A stretch of DNA of 64,000 nucleotides from Paludibacter sp. (lineage in GTDB: Bacteria > Bacteroidota > Bacteroidia > Bacteroidales > Paludibacteraceae): assembly GCA_031292575.1 (NCBI GenBank), contig JARLGX010000017.1, forward strand, positions 62,001-126,000, given 5' to 3'. The position numbers and the translations under genes are program-made. Below, piece after piece: positions 17,294 through 25,947 of the stretch (position 1 is its first letter; every line of letters starts with the position of its first letter). The notes beneath the pieces are model-generated. The model made no database searches. It worked only from the letters and a program-made list of their open reading frames with translations, and had not been told where the DNA came from.

Positions 17294-18826
17294 ATGAAAA
17301 AAATATATTATATAATTTCAGCAATAATCTCACTTACTATTGCAAGTTCGTGTAGTAATTTTGATGCATTAAACACTGACCCGAACACAGTAACAAGTGT
17401 TTCTCCTGGAATGCTCGCTACTCAGATAATGAAAAGTTCATTTAGATTTTGGAATGTAGATGGTCCTGATTTCGCTTCGGGAAACTTATTTTGCAAGCAT
17501 ACTGCGTGGCTCCAGTCAAACCCCAATCCTTACCAGTATTATTATTCCTATTGGCCTTACGGTAGTTTTGGTGCAGATCTTAACTTAACTGATCTCAAAC
17601 GAATGGTTGAGTTCGCCAAAGGGTCTCCAACAGAATCGTCGTATGAAGGATTGGAATTATTTCTCAAGGCTTGGTATGGTTATTCAATGACTACACAGAT
17701 GGGCGATATACCCTATTCTGAGGCTGGAATGGGAGAACAAGGAAATTTTCAACCAAAGTATGATAAACAAGCTGATGTGTTTGTGGAAATATTAAATGAT
17801 TTAAAAGCAGCCGAGTTAGATTTTGCTTCAGGGCAAAATTTTGATGGTGATATCATGTACAATGGTGATGTGACCAAGTGGCGAAAGCTTTGCAATACTA
17901 TGCAGTTAAAAGTTATACAGACAATTAGTAAAAAAGTTACTGCTGATCAAAAAGCCCGCTTTGCGGAAATAGTAACTGCAAATAATTTGATGACTGACAA
18001 TAGTGATAATTTTCAATTAGTATATACCGGAGATCCAAATTCAGTTCATCCTTTCTGGAATGGAGAAGACACACGGCTTTATGATGCTGTTTCAAACCTA
18101 GTAGTTGACGCGTTGAAAAACACGAATGACCGCAGGCTGTTCATTTTTGCAGAACCTGCATCAGCATTGATTGCAAGTGGCAAACTGGAGAATGATTATG
18201 CTGCTTATGCAGGTGCACCTACGGAATTATCTCCCAATCTATTAGCCACTAATAATGGTTTGGGCATGTATTCTTTGGTAAATAAACGCTATGTAGCAAT
18301 TAAAGCAGGAGACCCAATGCTTTATCTTACTTACTCCGAACAATGTTTCATAATAGCAGAAGCAATTGAAGAAGGGTGGGTTACCGGAAATGCACAGAGT
18401 TACTACGAAAACGGGGTAAAATCAATACTTGGTTATTATATGACCTTGCCTTCTGCTCCAGCTTCCTACACGCATGGAATGGCTATTGACCAAACCTATA
18501 TCGATAATTATTTTACAGGTGCAGCAGCTTATGCAACATCTGGAACTAAAACAGATCGTGAACATCAGATATGGATGCAAAGATGGCTTTTAGATTTCTT
18601 CCAGGGTAATGGGGGAAATTACCCTCAATTTCTTCGTACAGGCTATCCTAACTTTCCGCTGGATCCAACCACTAGTATGAATCCCGATGATAAAACAGTA
18701 TACCCAAAACGTTGGAAATACGATCCGAATGAACTAATAACTAACCTCGTAAATTATAAAAAGGCAGTTCAAGATCAGTATAATGGATATGATGGGATTA
18801 ACGGAACTCCTTGGTATTTACAATAA
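17294..18826 (+). CDS. SusD-like nutrient-binding outer-membrane lipoprotein (SusD-like_2 type, PUL 1)
   Basis: A 510-residue surface lipoprotein that forms the lid of the neighbouring SusC and binds glycan. The lipobox is TIASSC with the lipidated Cys near residue 20. The protein continues SNFDALNTDPNTVTSVSPG and contains helical TPR-like segments (ELFLKAWYGYSMTTQMGDIPYSEA, QADVFVEILNDLKAAE). This pattern belongs to the SusD/RagB group usually assigned to PF12771 rather than to classic SusD. It lies 11 bp after susC and before a strong hairpin at 18926. Confidence 0.92.
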   Translation: MKKIYYIISAIISLTIASSCSNFDALNTDPNTVTSVSPGMLATQIMKSSFRFWNVDGPDFASGNLFCKHTAWLQSNPNPYQYYYSYWPYGSFGADLNLTDLKRMVEFAKGSPTESSYEGLELFLKAWYGYSMTTQMGDIPYSEAGMGEQGNFQPKYDKQADVFVEILNDLKAAELDFASGQNFDGDIMYNGDVTKWRKLCNTMQLKVIQTISKKVTADQKARFAEIVTANNLMTDNSDNFQLVYTGDPNSVHPFWNGEDTRLYDAVSNLVVDALKNTNDRRLFIFAEPASALIASGKLENDYAAYAGAPTELSPNLLATNNGLGMYSLVNKRYVAIKAGDPMLYLTYSEQCFIIAEAIEEGWVTGNAQSYYENGVKSILGYYMTLPSAPASYTHGMAIDQTYIDNYFTGAAAYATSGTKTDREHQIWMQRWLLDFFQGNGGNYPQFLRTGYPNFPLDPTTSMNPDDKTVYPKRWKYDPNELITNLVNYKKAVQDQYNGYDGINGTPWYLQ

Positions 18827-18925
18827 TAGATAAAATATGTAAATCAGTTTAAATTAATAATATAGCGTTTGATTTAGAAAAGGTTGATGTTGTTTGGATA
18901 AGAAGGATTGTGTAATCTTGTTTTT

Positions 18926-18954
18926 GAGGGCACTTCACATTTTGAAGTGTCCTC
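18926..18954 (+). terminator. Strong hairpin after susD of PUL 1 (partial terminator)
   Basis: A 12-bp stem GAGGGCACTTCA / TGAAGTGTCCTC (one G-T pair) with a CATTT loop. The following sequence AATTATTG is a poor T tract, so it may only reduce read-through into the phosphoesterase and GH16 genes, or stabilise the susCD message. Confidence 0.55.
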
Positions 18955-19020
18955 AATTATTGAAAAATATATCCACTCATCGATGCTATTTTTATCAGTG
19001 TCAAAATAAAACAATTAAAG

Positions 19021-20469
19021 ATGAAAAATAAATTTAAAGTTCTTTTCCTGTTATTACTTGGGACAAGTATTTCGCTATTCGGGCTGACTAACGATCAACA
19101 AATTTTGGTTCAGGGTGAAGTACTTTGCAATGGCAAAGGTGTTCCTTCGGTTTCTGTAACCGATGGTTCTTCTGTTGTACAAACAAATGTCGATGGCAAG
19201 TATATTTTACATACCTGTTCAGTGAATGACTTTGTTTACTACTCGCTTCCGGCAGGATATGAAACTCCAATTCAGGATGGTGTACCATTATTTTATGCGA
19301 AATTAGATAAAAACAAGGTGGAGCAACAAATCAATTTTGACCTTAAAGCTTGCAATAAATCGCAAGTAAAACATGCTTTTATTCTATGGACCGATACCCA
19401 CCTGAAAGATACTGAAGACTATAATTTAATGAAAAAAGTAGTTGAGGATGTAAATAAGACGGTTGCTCATTTGGCCATTAAGCTCCCGGTTCATGGCATT
19501 AGTTGTGGTGATAATGTTTTCGATCAATTAGATTATTTTGAAAAGTACAAACAAATTGTTGCATTAACAGGTCTTCCCTTTTATCAGGTAATCGGGAATC
19601 ATGATATGGATTACAATAACCGCTCAAATGAGTTATCAGATAAATCGTTTTCTGAAAAATTTGGTCCGACGCATTATTCATTCACTATTGGGAAAATTCA
19701 TTACGTTGTGTTGAAAGATGTCTTTTATTACGGATATTCATACCGCTACATTGGATATATTGATGAAAAACAATTATCGTGGTTGGAGAAAGATTTATCG
19801 GGAATAAAACCCGGAAGTACCGTTATAGTTGCGTTACACATTCCTACTATTTATGGTGAATCGAAGGAAGCTGACAGTTACTCCACTTTAATGTCGAATT
19901 CGGTAATGAATCGTTCAGCTTTGTTCAAAATATTATCTCCATTCAACGTTCATATTTTGTCCGGTCACAGCCATACCCAGTGGAACACTGTAATTTCGCC
20001 ATCTTTGTTTGAGCATACACACGTGGCAGCTTGTGCTACATGGTGGCAGGGAGAAATAGGAGTTGATGGAACTCCGAAAGGGTACACAGTTTATTTGGTC
20101 AACGGCGATAGTTTGTCCTGGTATTTCAAAGGTGTAAATTTAGATAAAAACGATCAGTTTAGACTTTATTCTGTTGGTTCAGATTTGAAGTATCCGGGTT
20201 ACATCATTGCCAATGTGTATAATTACGATCCAGCATGGACTGTAAATTGGTATGAGAATGGTGTTTTGATGGGAAAAATGGAACGATACTGGGGAGATGA
20301 TCCATTGGCAAAATCATTATACCCACCCGGCAAAAACAAAAAATACAGTTGGCTGGAAGTAGAAGAAACCCACCATCTTTTTAAAGCAAAAATTCAAAAT
20401 CTGAAATCTAAGATTACTGTTAAAGTGACAGATCGGTTTGGTTATGTTTATGAAAAAGGAATTAATTAA
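19021..20469 (+). CDS. Calcineurin-like metallophosphoesterase with N-terminal MetallophosN-type domain (PUL 1)
   Basis: A 482-residue exported enzyme. The signal peptide ends near residue 21 (FGLTN). A beta-sandwich N-domain lies at about 27-85 (VQGEVLCNGKGVPSVSVTDG, DGKYILHT). The dimetal phosphoesterase core at about 112-345 carries TDTHLKD, SCGDNVFDQ, IGNHDMDY, ALHIPT and SGHSHTQW, the standard D-x-H / GD / GNHD / H / GHxH ligand set. A C-terminal domain follows. It lies between SusD and GH16 in PUL 1. A role in removing phosphate, phosphoglycerol or similar groups from the imported glycan is inferred from context only. Confidence 0.88.
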   Translation: MKNKFKVLFLLLLGTSISLFGLTNDQQILVQGEVLCNGKGVPSVSVTDGSSVVQTNVDGKYILHTCSVNDFVYYSLPAGYETPIQDGVPLFYAKLDKNKVEQQINFDLKACNKSQVKHAFILWTDTHLKDTEDYNLMKKVVEDVNKTVAHLAIKLPVHGISCGDNVFDQLDYFEKYKQIVALTGLPFYQVIGNHDMDYNNRSNELSDKSFSEKFGPTHYSFTIGKIHYVVLKDVFYYGYSYRYIGYIDEKQLSWLEKDLSGIKPGSTVIVALHIPTIYGESKEADSYSTLMSNSVMNRSALFKILSPFNVHILSGHSHTQWNTVISPSLFEHTHVAACATWWQGEIGVDGTPKGYTVYLVNGDSLSWYFKGVNLDKNDQFRLYSVGSDLKYPGYIIANVYNYDPAWTVNWYENGVLMGKMERYWGDDPLAKSLYPPGKNKKYSWLEVEETHHLFKAKIQNLKSKITVKVTDRFGYVYEKGIN

Positions 20470-20499
20470 TTATTTTTGCAAATCATTAAAATCATAAAA

Positions 20500-21267
20500 A
20501 TGAAACACACGAAAGAATTTTTTACAGTCATTTTATTTCTCCTTACTTTAAATCTATTAGCTCAATCTACAAAAGGGTATAAATTAGTTTGGCAGGATAA
20601 TTTCAATGGAAATAAGCTTGATACAACATCATGGAATAATCAGGTTGCTAAACCGGGTTGGGTAAATAATGAATTACAACGTTATACCAATGGAGAAAAT
20701 GTAAAACAAAAAGACGGAAAGCTTTATATAGAAGCACGAAATGAAAATGGAGAATACACTTCCGGCCGAATTAACACCCAAGGGAAAAGGACTTTCACCT
20801 ATGGTATCGTAGAAATGAAAGCAAAACTACCTAAAGGAACCGGTACCTGGCCGGCCTTATGGATGTTGGGTCAAAACATAAAGGAAGTTGGCTGGCCGGA
20901 ATGTGGCGAACTGGATATTATGGAACATGTAGGTAAACAGCCTGGTTTTATACACTGCACCATTCATAATCCTTCTGGCTATGGAGCAACACCTTATACC
21001 GGAGTAATAGAGGTAAAAGATCTTTTTGAAAAATTTCATATTTACAGCATGGAATGGACAAAAGATTTTATCACGTTTTATGTTGATGGTAAATCCGTTT
21101 ATCATTATCAGCCGGAAATTAAGAATAAAAATAACTGGCCCTTTGACAAGCCTTTTTTCTTGATATTTAACGTTGCAGTTGGTGGCGATTGGGGTGGACC
21201 GATTGTGGATAAGGGTTGTTTTCCCGCTATTATGGAGGTTGATTGGGTAAAGGTTTATCAAAAATAG
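20500..21267 (+). CDS. Glycoside hydrolase family 16 endo-beta-glucanase (laminarinase type)
   Basis: A 255-residue secreted enzyme whose signal peptide ends near LLAQS (residue 23). The GH16 catalytic motif ELDIMEHVG near residue 136 has the ExDxxE form (with the beta-bulge) found in laminarinases and other beta-1,3-active members. Flanking motifs LVWQDNFNGNKLDTTSWN, GRINTQGKRTFTYGIVEMKAKLPKG, WPALWMLG and IFNVAVGGDWGGP agree with this. There is no extra carbohydrate-binding module. The ATG at 20500 replaces an upstream in-frame TTG because it gives a compact signal peptide. As the only glycosidase in PUL 1, it suggests a beta-1,3 or mixed-linkage glucan as the target. Confidence 0.93.
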   Translation: MKHTKEFFTVILFLLTLNLLAQSTKGYKLVWQDNFNGNKLDTTSWNNQVAKPGWVNNELQRYTNGENVKQKDGKLYIEARNENGEYTSGRINTQGKRTFTYGIVEMKAKLPKGTGTWPALWMLGQNIKEVGWPECGELDIMEHVGKQPGFIHCTIHNPSGYGATPYTGVIEVKDLFEKFHIYSMEWTKDFITFYVDGKSVYHYQPEIKNKNNWPFDKPFFLIFNVAVGGDWGGPIVDKGCFPAIMEVDWVKVYQK

Positions 21268-21314
21268 ATTTTGTATTGCAAAATTCAGATTTAATGCAAT
21301 ATAGCTTGAGTATT

Positions 21315-21364
21315 AAACTAATTGTGAAAAACATCCATACTCAGAGGTTTTTCGCAATTAGTTT
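21315..21364. terminator. Bidirectional terminator hairpin between convergent GH16 and OYE genes
   Basis: AAACTAATTGTGAAAAAC (21315-21332) is inverted at 21347-21364 as GTTTTTCGCAATTAGTTT: 18 bp with a single G-T pair and a 14-base loop. It lies exactly between the 3' ends of two convergent genes. Confidence 0.75.
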
Positions 21365-21373
21365 ACATATTAA

Positions 21374-22417
21374 TTATTTCGCTCTTAAATATTGATTCGG
21401 CCAGGTTGTATTTTCTATCTTTAACGCAAAATACGGATTTCGTAAAAGTTCTCTGGCTAATAAAATCATATCTGCTTTTCCTTCCTCTAGTATGTTATTT
21501 GCCTGTTCAATAGAAGTTATTAGTCCAACAGCAGAAGTCATAACGCCTATTTTTTTGATTTCTTCTGAAAAATGAACCTGATAACCCGGAGCTACTGGTA
21601 CTTTAGCCGTGGCAATATTTCCGCCCGATGAACAATCAATTAAATCGACACCTTGTTTATGTAATAACTTGCTTAGCTCTGCTGTTTGATTTAAATCCCA
21701 CCCTCCTTCAGTCCAATCTGAAGCAGAGAGCCTCACAAATAAAGGATATTCCTTTGGCCAAACAGACTGAACAGCTGCCGTTATTTCTAACAATAAACGG
21801 ATTCTGTTTTCAAAACTTCCTCCATATTTATCCGTTCTTTTATTGCTAAGTGGAGAATAGAACTGATGAATTAAATATCCGTGTGCTGCATGTATTTCCA
21901 TCACTTTGAATCCGGCTACTTTAGCTCGAGAGGCTGTATCTTTAAACTGCTCAATTATAGTATTAATTTCTGCTTGATTAAGCTCGTTAGGCGCAATTTC
22001 ACTTGTTTCGAAAGGGATTGACGACGGAGCAACTGTTTGCCATCCACCTTCAGACGCTGCAAGTTGCTTTCCTCCATTTGAAGGAGAATCGTGCGAAGCT
22101 TTTCGTCCGGCATGAGCAATTTGAATTCCTGCAATTGATCCATGATTACGAATAAACTCAGTTATTTTTTTTAGCTCAGTAATTTGATCATCGTTCCACA
22201 GCCCTAAATCATAAGGTGTTATTCGTCCTTCGGGAACTATAGCTGTAGCTTCGAGTATAATTAATCCCACTCCACCAACAGCTCTGGTTCCGTAATGTAC
22301 ATTATGCCAGTTGTTTGCAAAACCATTAATTGATGAATACTGACACATTGGCGACATGCCAATTCTATTTCTGAAAGTCACAGATTTAATTGTAAGTGGA
22401 TCGTTGATTTTATACAT
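21374..22417 (-). CDS. NADH:flavin oxidoreductase, Old Yellow Enzyme family (NamA/YqjM-like)
   Basis: A 347-residue FMN-dependent ene-reductase with a TIM-barrel fold. Family features are FRNRIGMSPMCQYSS near residue 16, including the redox-tuning Cys typical of the YqjM subgroup, and the active-site pair HAGRKAS. EIHAAHGYLIHQFYSP, SNKRTDKYGGSFENR, LFVRLSASDW and MILLARELLRNP are also present. It probably reduces alpha,beta-unsaturated carbonyl compounds; the physiological substrate is not known. The upstream region carries a -7 element overlapped by an inverted repeat. No neighbour suggests a pathway. Confidence 0.92.
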   Translation of the reverse strand: MYKINDPLTIKSVTFRNRIGMSPMCQYSSINGFANNWHNVHYGTRAVGGVGLIILEATAIVPEGRITPYDLGLWNDDQITELKKITEFIRNHGSIAGIQIAHAGRKASHDSPSNGGKQLAASEGGWQTVAPSSIPFETSEIAPNELNQAEINTIIEQFKDTASRAKVAGFKVMEIHAAHGYLIHQFYSPLSNKRTDKYGGSFENRIRLLLEITAAVQSVWPKEYPLFVRLSASDWTEGGWDLNQTAELSKLLHKQGVDLIDCSSGGNIATAKVPVAPGYQVHFSEEIKKIGVMTSAVGLITSIEQANNILEEGKADMILLARELLRNPYFALKIENTTWPNQYLRAK

Positions 22418-22446
22418 ATAATTTTAATTGTTATTTGGCATTGGAA

Positions 22447-22475
22447 CAAAATTAGGGTTAAAAAAGTTTTACCCT
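22447..22475 (-). promoter_or_regulatory. -7 element and adjoining inverted repeat (candidate operator) upstream of the OYE gene
   Basis: The minus strand has TAATTTTG (complement of 22447-22454), a TAnnTTTG match 29 bp before the start codon. Plus-strand 22454-22475 reads AGGGTTAAAA-AAG-TTTTACCCT, an imperfect palindrome (one extra T) occupying the space between the -7 and the expected -33 position. That is where a repressor would block RNA polymerase. Confidence 0.45.
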
Positions 22476-22490
22476 GTACTTATTTTAAAT

Positions 22491-22526
22491 AAAAAGCGAC
22501 TAAGAATAAGATCTTAACCGCTTTTA
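22491..22526 (-). terminator. Terminator of the repeat-protein gene
   Basis: On the minus strand AAAAGCG-G-TTAAGA pairs with TCTTA(G)-T-CGCTTTT around a short loop and is followed by TTTTTATTT. It lies 24 bp after the stop codon at 22550. Confidence 0.65.
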
Positions 22527-22549
22527 TCAAAAAATCAGAAGTTTATTTA

Positions 22550-23059
22550 TTATTTTGCAACTTTATTTTCTTTGTAGCGCTTGTCAGGTGTTCCGTCTTT
22601 TTTTACATGAATTCCATTAACCACTTTGGCTTTGTATTTATCCGAATTTGTTTTGGCATTAGTAACCTCGGTTTTAGCTGTACTTTGTGCTTTTTTTACA
22701 TCAGTATTCACAGCTGCTTTGTTTTCTTTGAAACGTTTGTCAACCGTGCCGTCTTTTTTCAATTTGTCACCTGCTGCGTTTACTTTTGAAACAGCGTCAG
22801 CCTTTTTTGCATCAGCCTTTTTTACTCCATTATCAACAGCCGTTTTGTTTTCTTTGAAACGTTTGTCAACAGTTCCATCCTTTTTCAATTTGTCTCCAGC
22901 AGCATTTACTTTTGTAACAGCTTCAGTTTTTTTCTTGTCAATTTTTGAAGCTTCAGTTCTCACTTTTTTCTTAGTGGTTTCTACAGTAGGAGTCTGAGCA
23001 ACTACTGCTGTGGCTGTAAGAAACAAAGCAGCCATAAATACAGTCCAAAATTTTTTCAT
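22550..23059 (-). CDS. Secreted lysine-rich protein with internal repeats, function unknown
   Basis: A 169-residue protein with a signal peptide ending near VVAQ (residue 22), then a mature chain extremely rich in Lys, Ala, Asp and Thr. Residues about 50-72 and 92-114 are near-identical copies starting KVNAAGDKLKKDGTVDKRF, separated by 42 residues. A third, shorter copy near the C-terminus reads VKKDGTPDKRYKENK. Most of the chain looks helical and very basic. I do not recognise a function. The KKDGTPDKRYKENK-like ending occurs in other small Bacteroidota proteins, as far as I recall. A DNA-, LPS- or peptidoglycan-binding structural role is possible but not shown. It is monocistronic with its own terminator. 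Confidence 0.75.
   Translation of the reverse strand: MKKFWTVFMAALFLTATAVVAQTPTVETTKKKVRTEASKIDKKKTEAVTKVNAAGDKLKKDGTVDKRFKENKTAVDNGVKKADAKKADAVSKVNAAGDKLKKDGTVDKRFKENKAAVNTDVKKAQSTAKTEVTNAKTNSDKYKAKVVNGIHVKKDGTPDKRYKENKVAK
22721..22916. repeat. Two 126-bp-spaced direct repeats inside the lysine-rich protein gene
   Basis: The segments beginning at 22721 and 22847 both start GTTTTCTTTGAAACGTTTGTC and encode the repeated KVNAAGDKLKKDGTVDKRF unit. The spacing is exactly 42 codons. Third-position differences show the duplication is not very recent. Confidence 0.7.
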
Positions 23060-23160
23060 TGATGTTTTTTTTAGATTTTAAACAATCTGCATATTAATTG
23101 TTTAGTTGTTTAATTATAAACGTATATGCCCGTTTAGAATGTATTAAGTTGAAATCGATA

Positions 23161-23190
23161 CAAATATAGAAAGAATTTAAATAAAACAAA
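23161..23190 (-). promoter_or_regulatory. Candidate promoter of the lysine-rich protein gene
   Basis: Minus strand: TTTG (complement of 23187-23190), 18 bp, then TATATTTG (complement of 23161-23168). The -7 element is a full match and the spacer is slightly short. The start codon is about 100 bp downstream. Confidence 0.45.
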
Positions 23191-23678
23191 ATATTTTGAT
23201 TGTTTTTTTAAAGGAGGTAATATATATTAACATTAATTTTAATTCAATAGTAATTGTGCAAATATAAATTGGTAAAAGAATGATATTTAAAGCTTTTAAT
23301 TATTCGATGTAAATTTCGTGGATTTGTTTATTTACATATTTCAATATCAAATTGCCAAATAAATTTGAGTAATTTCTAATTCACAATTAAAAAATTTGAG
23401 ATGGACATTAGATTGAATTTATAAAGTAAATTTTGAAAAAATCATATTTTTCAATGATTCATAATCAAGGGTATTGATTAAATTTGTATTTTTGTGGCAA
23501 AGAGCATAATGATTTAACATTTAACAATTAATGATAAAAATGCAAACTTCTCACCAATTTTGTATCAAATCAGAAATCATAATTATGTGCAACGAGCGTG
23601 AATATAATTATCTACAAATATTTATAAAATGCTGATATACAAGTTCAATGTTACAATTTTAAAAATAGTTATTTACGT
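23191..23678. other. AT-rich intergenic region upstream of dut, no clear gene
   Basis: About 490 bp of very AT-rich sequence. It includes a TATTTTTG element at 23487-23494 that could be the -7 box of a dut operon promoter with a leader of about 180 bases. It also includes a possible 34-codon ORF (23531-23635, beginning MIKMQTSHQFC), which lacks supporting evidence. An AAAGGAGG at 23213 has no start codon nearby. Confidence 0.5.
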
Positions 23679-24113
23679 ATGAAAATCAACATTGTCAATC
23701 AATCAAAACATTCATTACCTGAATATGCAACATCTTTGTCGGCTGGTATGGATTTACGGGCAAATATCGAAGAGCCGGTTGTTTTAAAATCATTGGAACG
23801 AAAATTGATACCAACAGGATTGTATATTGAATTGCCGGCAGGTTTTGAAGCGCAGATTCGTCCTAGGAGTGGATTGGCAATTAAAAAGGGAATTACAGTT
23901 CTTAATTCTCCCGGAACAATTGATGCCGATTACAGGGGAGAAATTTGTGTTATCTTAATAAATCTTTCGGCTGAAGATTTTGTTATAAACGATGGTGAAC
24001 GAATTTGTCAGATGGTAATTTCAGCTCATTCGCAGGCAGAATGGATTGAAGTTGCCGAGTTAAACGAAACTGAACGTGGTGCAGGAGGATTTGGCCATAC
24101 AGGTAAACATTAA
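23679..24113 (+). CDS. dut: Deoxyuridine 5'-triphosphate nucleotidohydrolase
   Basis: dUTPase hydrolyses dUTP to dUMP and pyrophosphate, keeping uracil out of DNA and feeding thymidylate synthesis. The 144-residue protein shows all five motifs of the trimeric family in order: [41 protein letters not shown] and [11 protein letters not shown]. It is the first gene of a same-strand run with a TPR lipoprotein, a DUF4292 lipoprotein and an EnvC-like protein, an order I recall as conserved in Bacteroidota. Confidence 0.97.
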   Translation: MKINIVNQSKHSLPEYATSLSAGMDLRANIEEPVVLKSLERKLIPTGLYIELPAGFEAQIRPRSGLAIKKGITVLNSPGTIDADYRGEICVILINLSAEDFVINDGERICQMVISAHSQAEWIEVAELNETERGAGGFGHTGKH

Positions 24114-24115
24114 AT

Positions 24116-24145
24116 CAGTTGACATTTATCGGAAAATGGCAACTG
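24116..24145 (+). other. Intercistronic hairpin between dut and the TPR gene
   Basis: CAGTTG-A-CATTT pairs with AAATG-G-CAACTG (6 + 5 bp, one A/G mismatch) around ATCGGA. There is no T tract, so it is more likely an RNA-processing or mild attenuation element than a terminator. It starts 2 bp after the dut stop codon. Confidence 0.45.
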
Positions 24146-24157
24146 TGAATTTTAATT

Positions 24158-25924
24158 ATGAAATTTCAACCTATGCGAAATAATTTTTTTACGTTTGTAC
24201 TTCTCGCTTTTACTCTTATTTCTTGCTCAACTACAAAGAAATTAGTTGAGAAAAATCTGGATGAAAGGCCTTTGAGCAATTCTGTACGACGACAGTTTGA
24301 CTATTATTTTTTTGAAGGATTAAATCAGAAAGATAATCAAAAGTATGATCAGGCCTTAGAGTCATTTCGTATGTGCCTGGCCATTGATTCGTTGGATGCC
24401 GGTGCTCAATCGGAAACGGGAATGCTTTATGCGATGATTGGATTCACCGATCAGGCAGTTAAAAGTATGGAGAAGGCGGTTAAATTAAATCCATCGAACT
24501 GGTGGTACAGTATAAGGTTAATTTCTATGTATTCCGATTTAAAAAACTGGAAACGTGCAATTGAACTTACTAACAGCCTCCAAAAAATTTATCCTCAAAA
24601 GGAAGAGGTTTATACCATGCTTGCAACCTTTTACAAGGAAACAAAAGAATACGATAAAGCCATAGCGGCTTTTGATAAACTTGAAGAGTTGAATGGTATT
24701 CAGGAATCCACCTCTTTTGAAAAATATCAGTTATATTATTTGTTAAATAAACCACAAAAAGGCATAGCCGAAATAGATAAACTGGTAAATAAATTTCCTA
24801 CCGATTCGCGCTATAAGGTTTTACGTGGTGACATTTTTATGCAACAAAAAATGCCGGATAAAGCTTTTGAAATTTACCAGAATGTTTTAAAAGATGATCC
24901 ACAAAATGCGTATGTGTATATATCTCTTTCTGAATACTATAAATCTAAAAATCAACCTGATAAAGCAATGGAATCAATTGTCACTGCCCTTAAAAGTGAT
25001 CAATTGGATGTAGACACAAAAATTAGTGTGTTAGGTCAGTACGTTGAAAAGCTGGCACATGATTCCACAAAATTAGTAGAAACCGAAAGTCTGTTTAAAC
25101 TTTTAGTAGATAGGTATCCAATGGAAGAGCAGGTACATGGTTACTACGCTGTATTTCTGCAATATCAGAAACGGAATGCTGAAGCAATTTCGGAGCTTGA
25201 AACGATGATTAATATCAATCCGAAAAATGATCAAACATGGATGAGATTGATTCAAATTTACATTTCAGAAAAAAAATTTGATCAGATATTAACTGTGACG
25301 AATAGAGCTATTGGTTATTTGCCGAAACTCCCGGGTTGGTATTTTTATAAAGGTATTGCGCAATTTCAACTTGCAGATTATCAGGGATCATTAATTTCGT
25401 ACCAGAAAGGATTACCGTTGGTTCCGGTAGATCAAATGGCATTAAAAAGTGATTTTTATGCACAAATAGCTGATAATTATTACAAATTACAATTGAAAGA
25501 TTCTGCATTTGTTGCTTATCAACAATCATTGGCAGCAAATCCACAAAATAATATGGTAATGAATAATTATGCTTACTATCTTTCGTTAGATAAAAAAGAT
25601 TTAAGGAAAGCTGAAAAGATGAGTGCAAAAACCGTAGAGATGGAACCCAAAAACAGTACATACCTTGATACGTATGCCTGGATTTTATATCAGGAAGGAA
25701 ACTATACTCTCGCAAAATTTTACATTGAACGAGCCGTTGATAATCTTACAAAAGAGGAAGATCCGGGAGTAGTTCTTGAACATTATGGCGATATTTTATG
25801 GATGACAAACAATGATGCAAAAGCACTGAAAATTTGGCAAAAATCATACGATTCGGGTAATAAAACAGAGGAGATGAAACAAAAAATAGAAAATAAAGGC
25901 TGGAAAAGAGAAACTGACAAATGA
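24158..25924 (+). CDS. Tetratricopeptide-repeat lipoprotein
   Basis: A 588-residue envelope lipoprotein. The lipobox LISCS places the acylated Cys near residue 23. The rest is made of TPR helical pairs: QKYDQALESFRMCLAIDSLD, DQAVKSMEKAVKLNPSN, KEYDKAIAAFDKLEEL, PDKAFEIYQNVLKDDPQN and, near the C-terminus, YTLAKFYIERAVDN. TPR arrays act as protein-binding scaffolds; the partner is unknown. A downstream ATG at 24173 (MRNNFFTFV) gives a more usual signal peptide and may be the true start. It sits between dut and the DUF4292 gene, which starts 23 bp later. An envelope-assembly role is suggested by its neighbours only. Confidence 0.88.
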   Translation: MKFQPMRNNFFTFVLLAFTLISCSTTKKLVEKNLDERPLSNSVRRQFDYYFFEGLNQKDNQKYDQALESFRMCLAIDSLDAGAQSETGMLYAMIGFTDQAVKSMEKAVKLNPSNWWYSIRLISMYSDLKNWKRAIELTNSLQKIYPQKEEVYTMLATFYKETKEYDKAIAAFDKLEELNGIQESTSFEKYQLYYLLNKPQKGIAEIDKLVNKFPTDSRYKVLRGDIFMQQKMPDKAFEIYQNVLKDDPQNAYVYISLSEYYKSKNQPDKAMESIVTALKSDQLDVDTKISVLGQYVEKLAHDSTKLVETESLFKLLVDRYPMEEQVHGYYAVFLQYQKRNAEAISELETMININPKNDQTWMRLIQIYISEKKFDQILTVTNRAIGYLPKLPGWYFYKGIAQFQLADYQGSLISYQKGLPLVPVDQMALKSDFYAQIADNYYKLQLKDSAFVAYQQSLAANPQNNMVMNNYAYYLSLDKKDLRKAEKMSAKTVEMEPKNSTYLDTYAWILYQEGNYTLAKFYIERAVDNLTKEEDPGVVLEHYGDILWMTNNDAKALKIWQKSYDSGNKTEEMKQKIENKGWKRETDK

Positions 25925-25947
25925 ACCAAGAAATTCCAAATATATAA

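Noticed and set aside
22626-22997. 123-codon plus-strand ORF opposite the lysine-rich protein
   Set aside because: It is the antisense of the repetitive lysine codons (AAA/AAG giving Phe/Leu), so its openness is a composition artefact.
23207-23225. Strong Shine-Dalgarno-like AAAGGAGG at 23213
   Set aside because: No ATG, GTG or TTG with an open frame lies at a suitable distance, and Bacteroidota rarely rely on such sites.
23531-23635. 34-codon ORF upstream of dut (MIKMQTSHQFC...)
   Set aside because: Short, no homology recognised, and AT-rich DNA yields such ORFs by chance; mentioned only in the gap entry.
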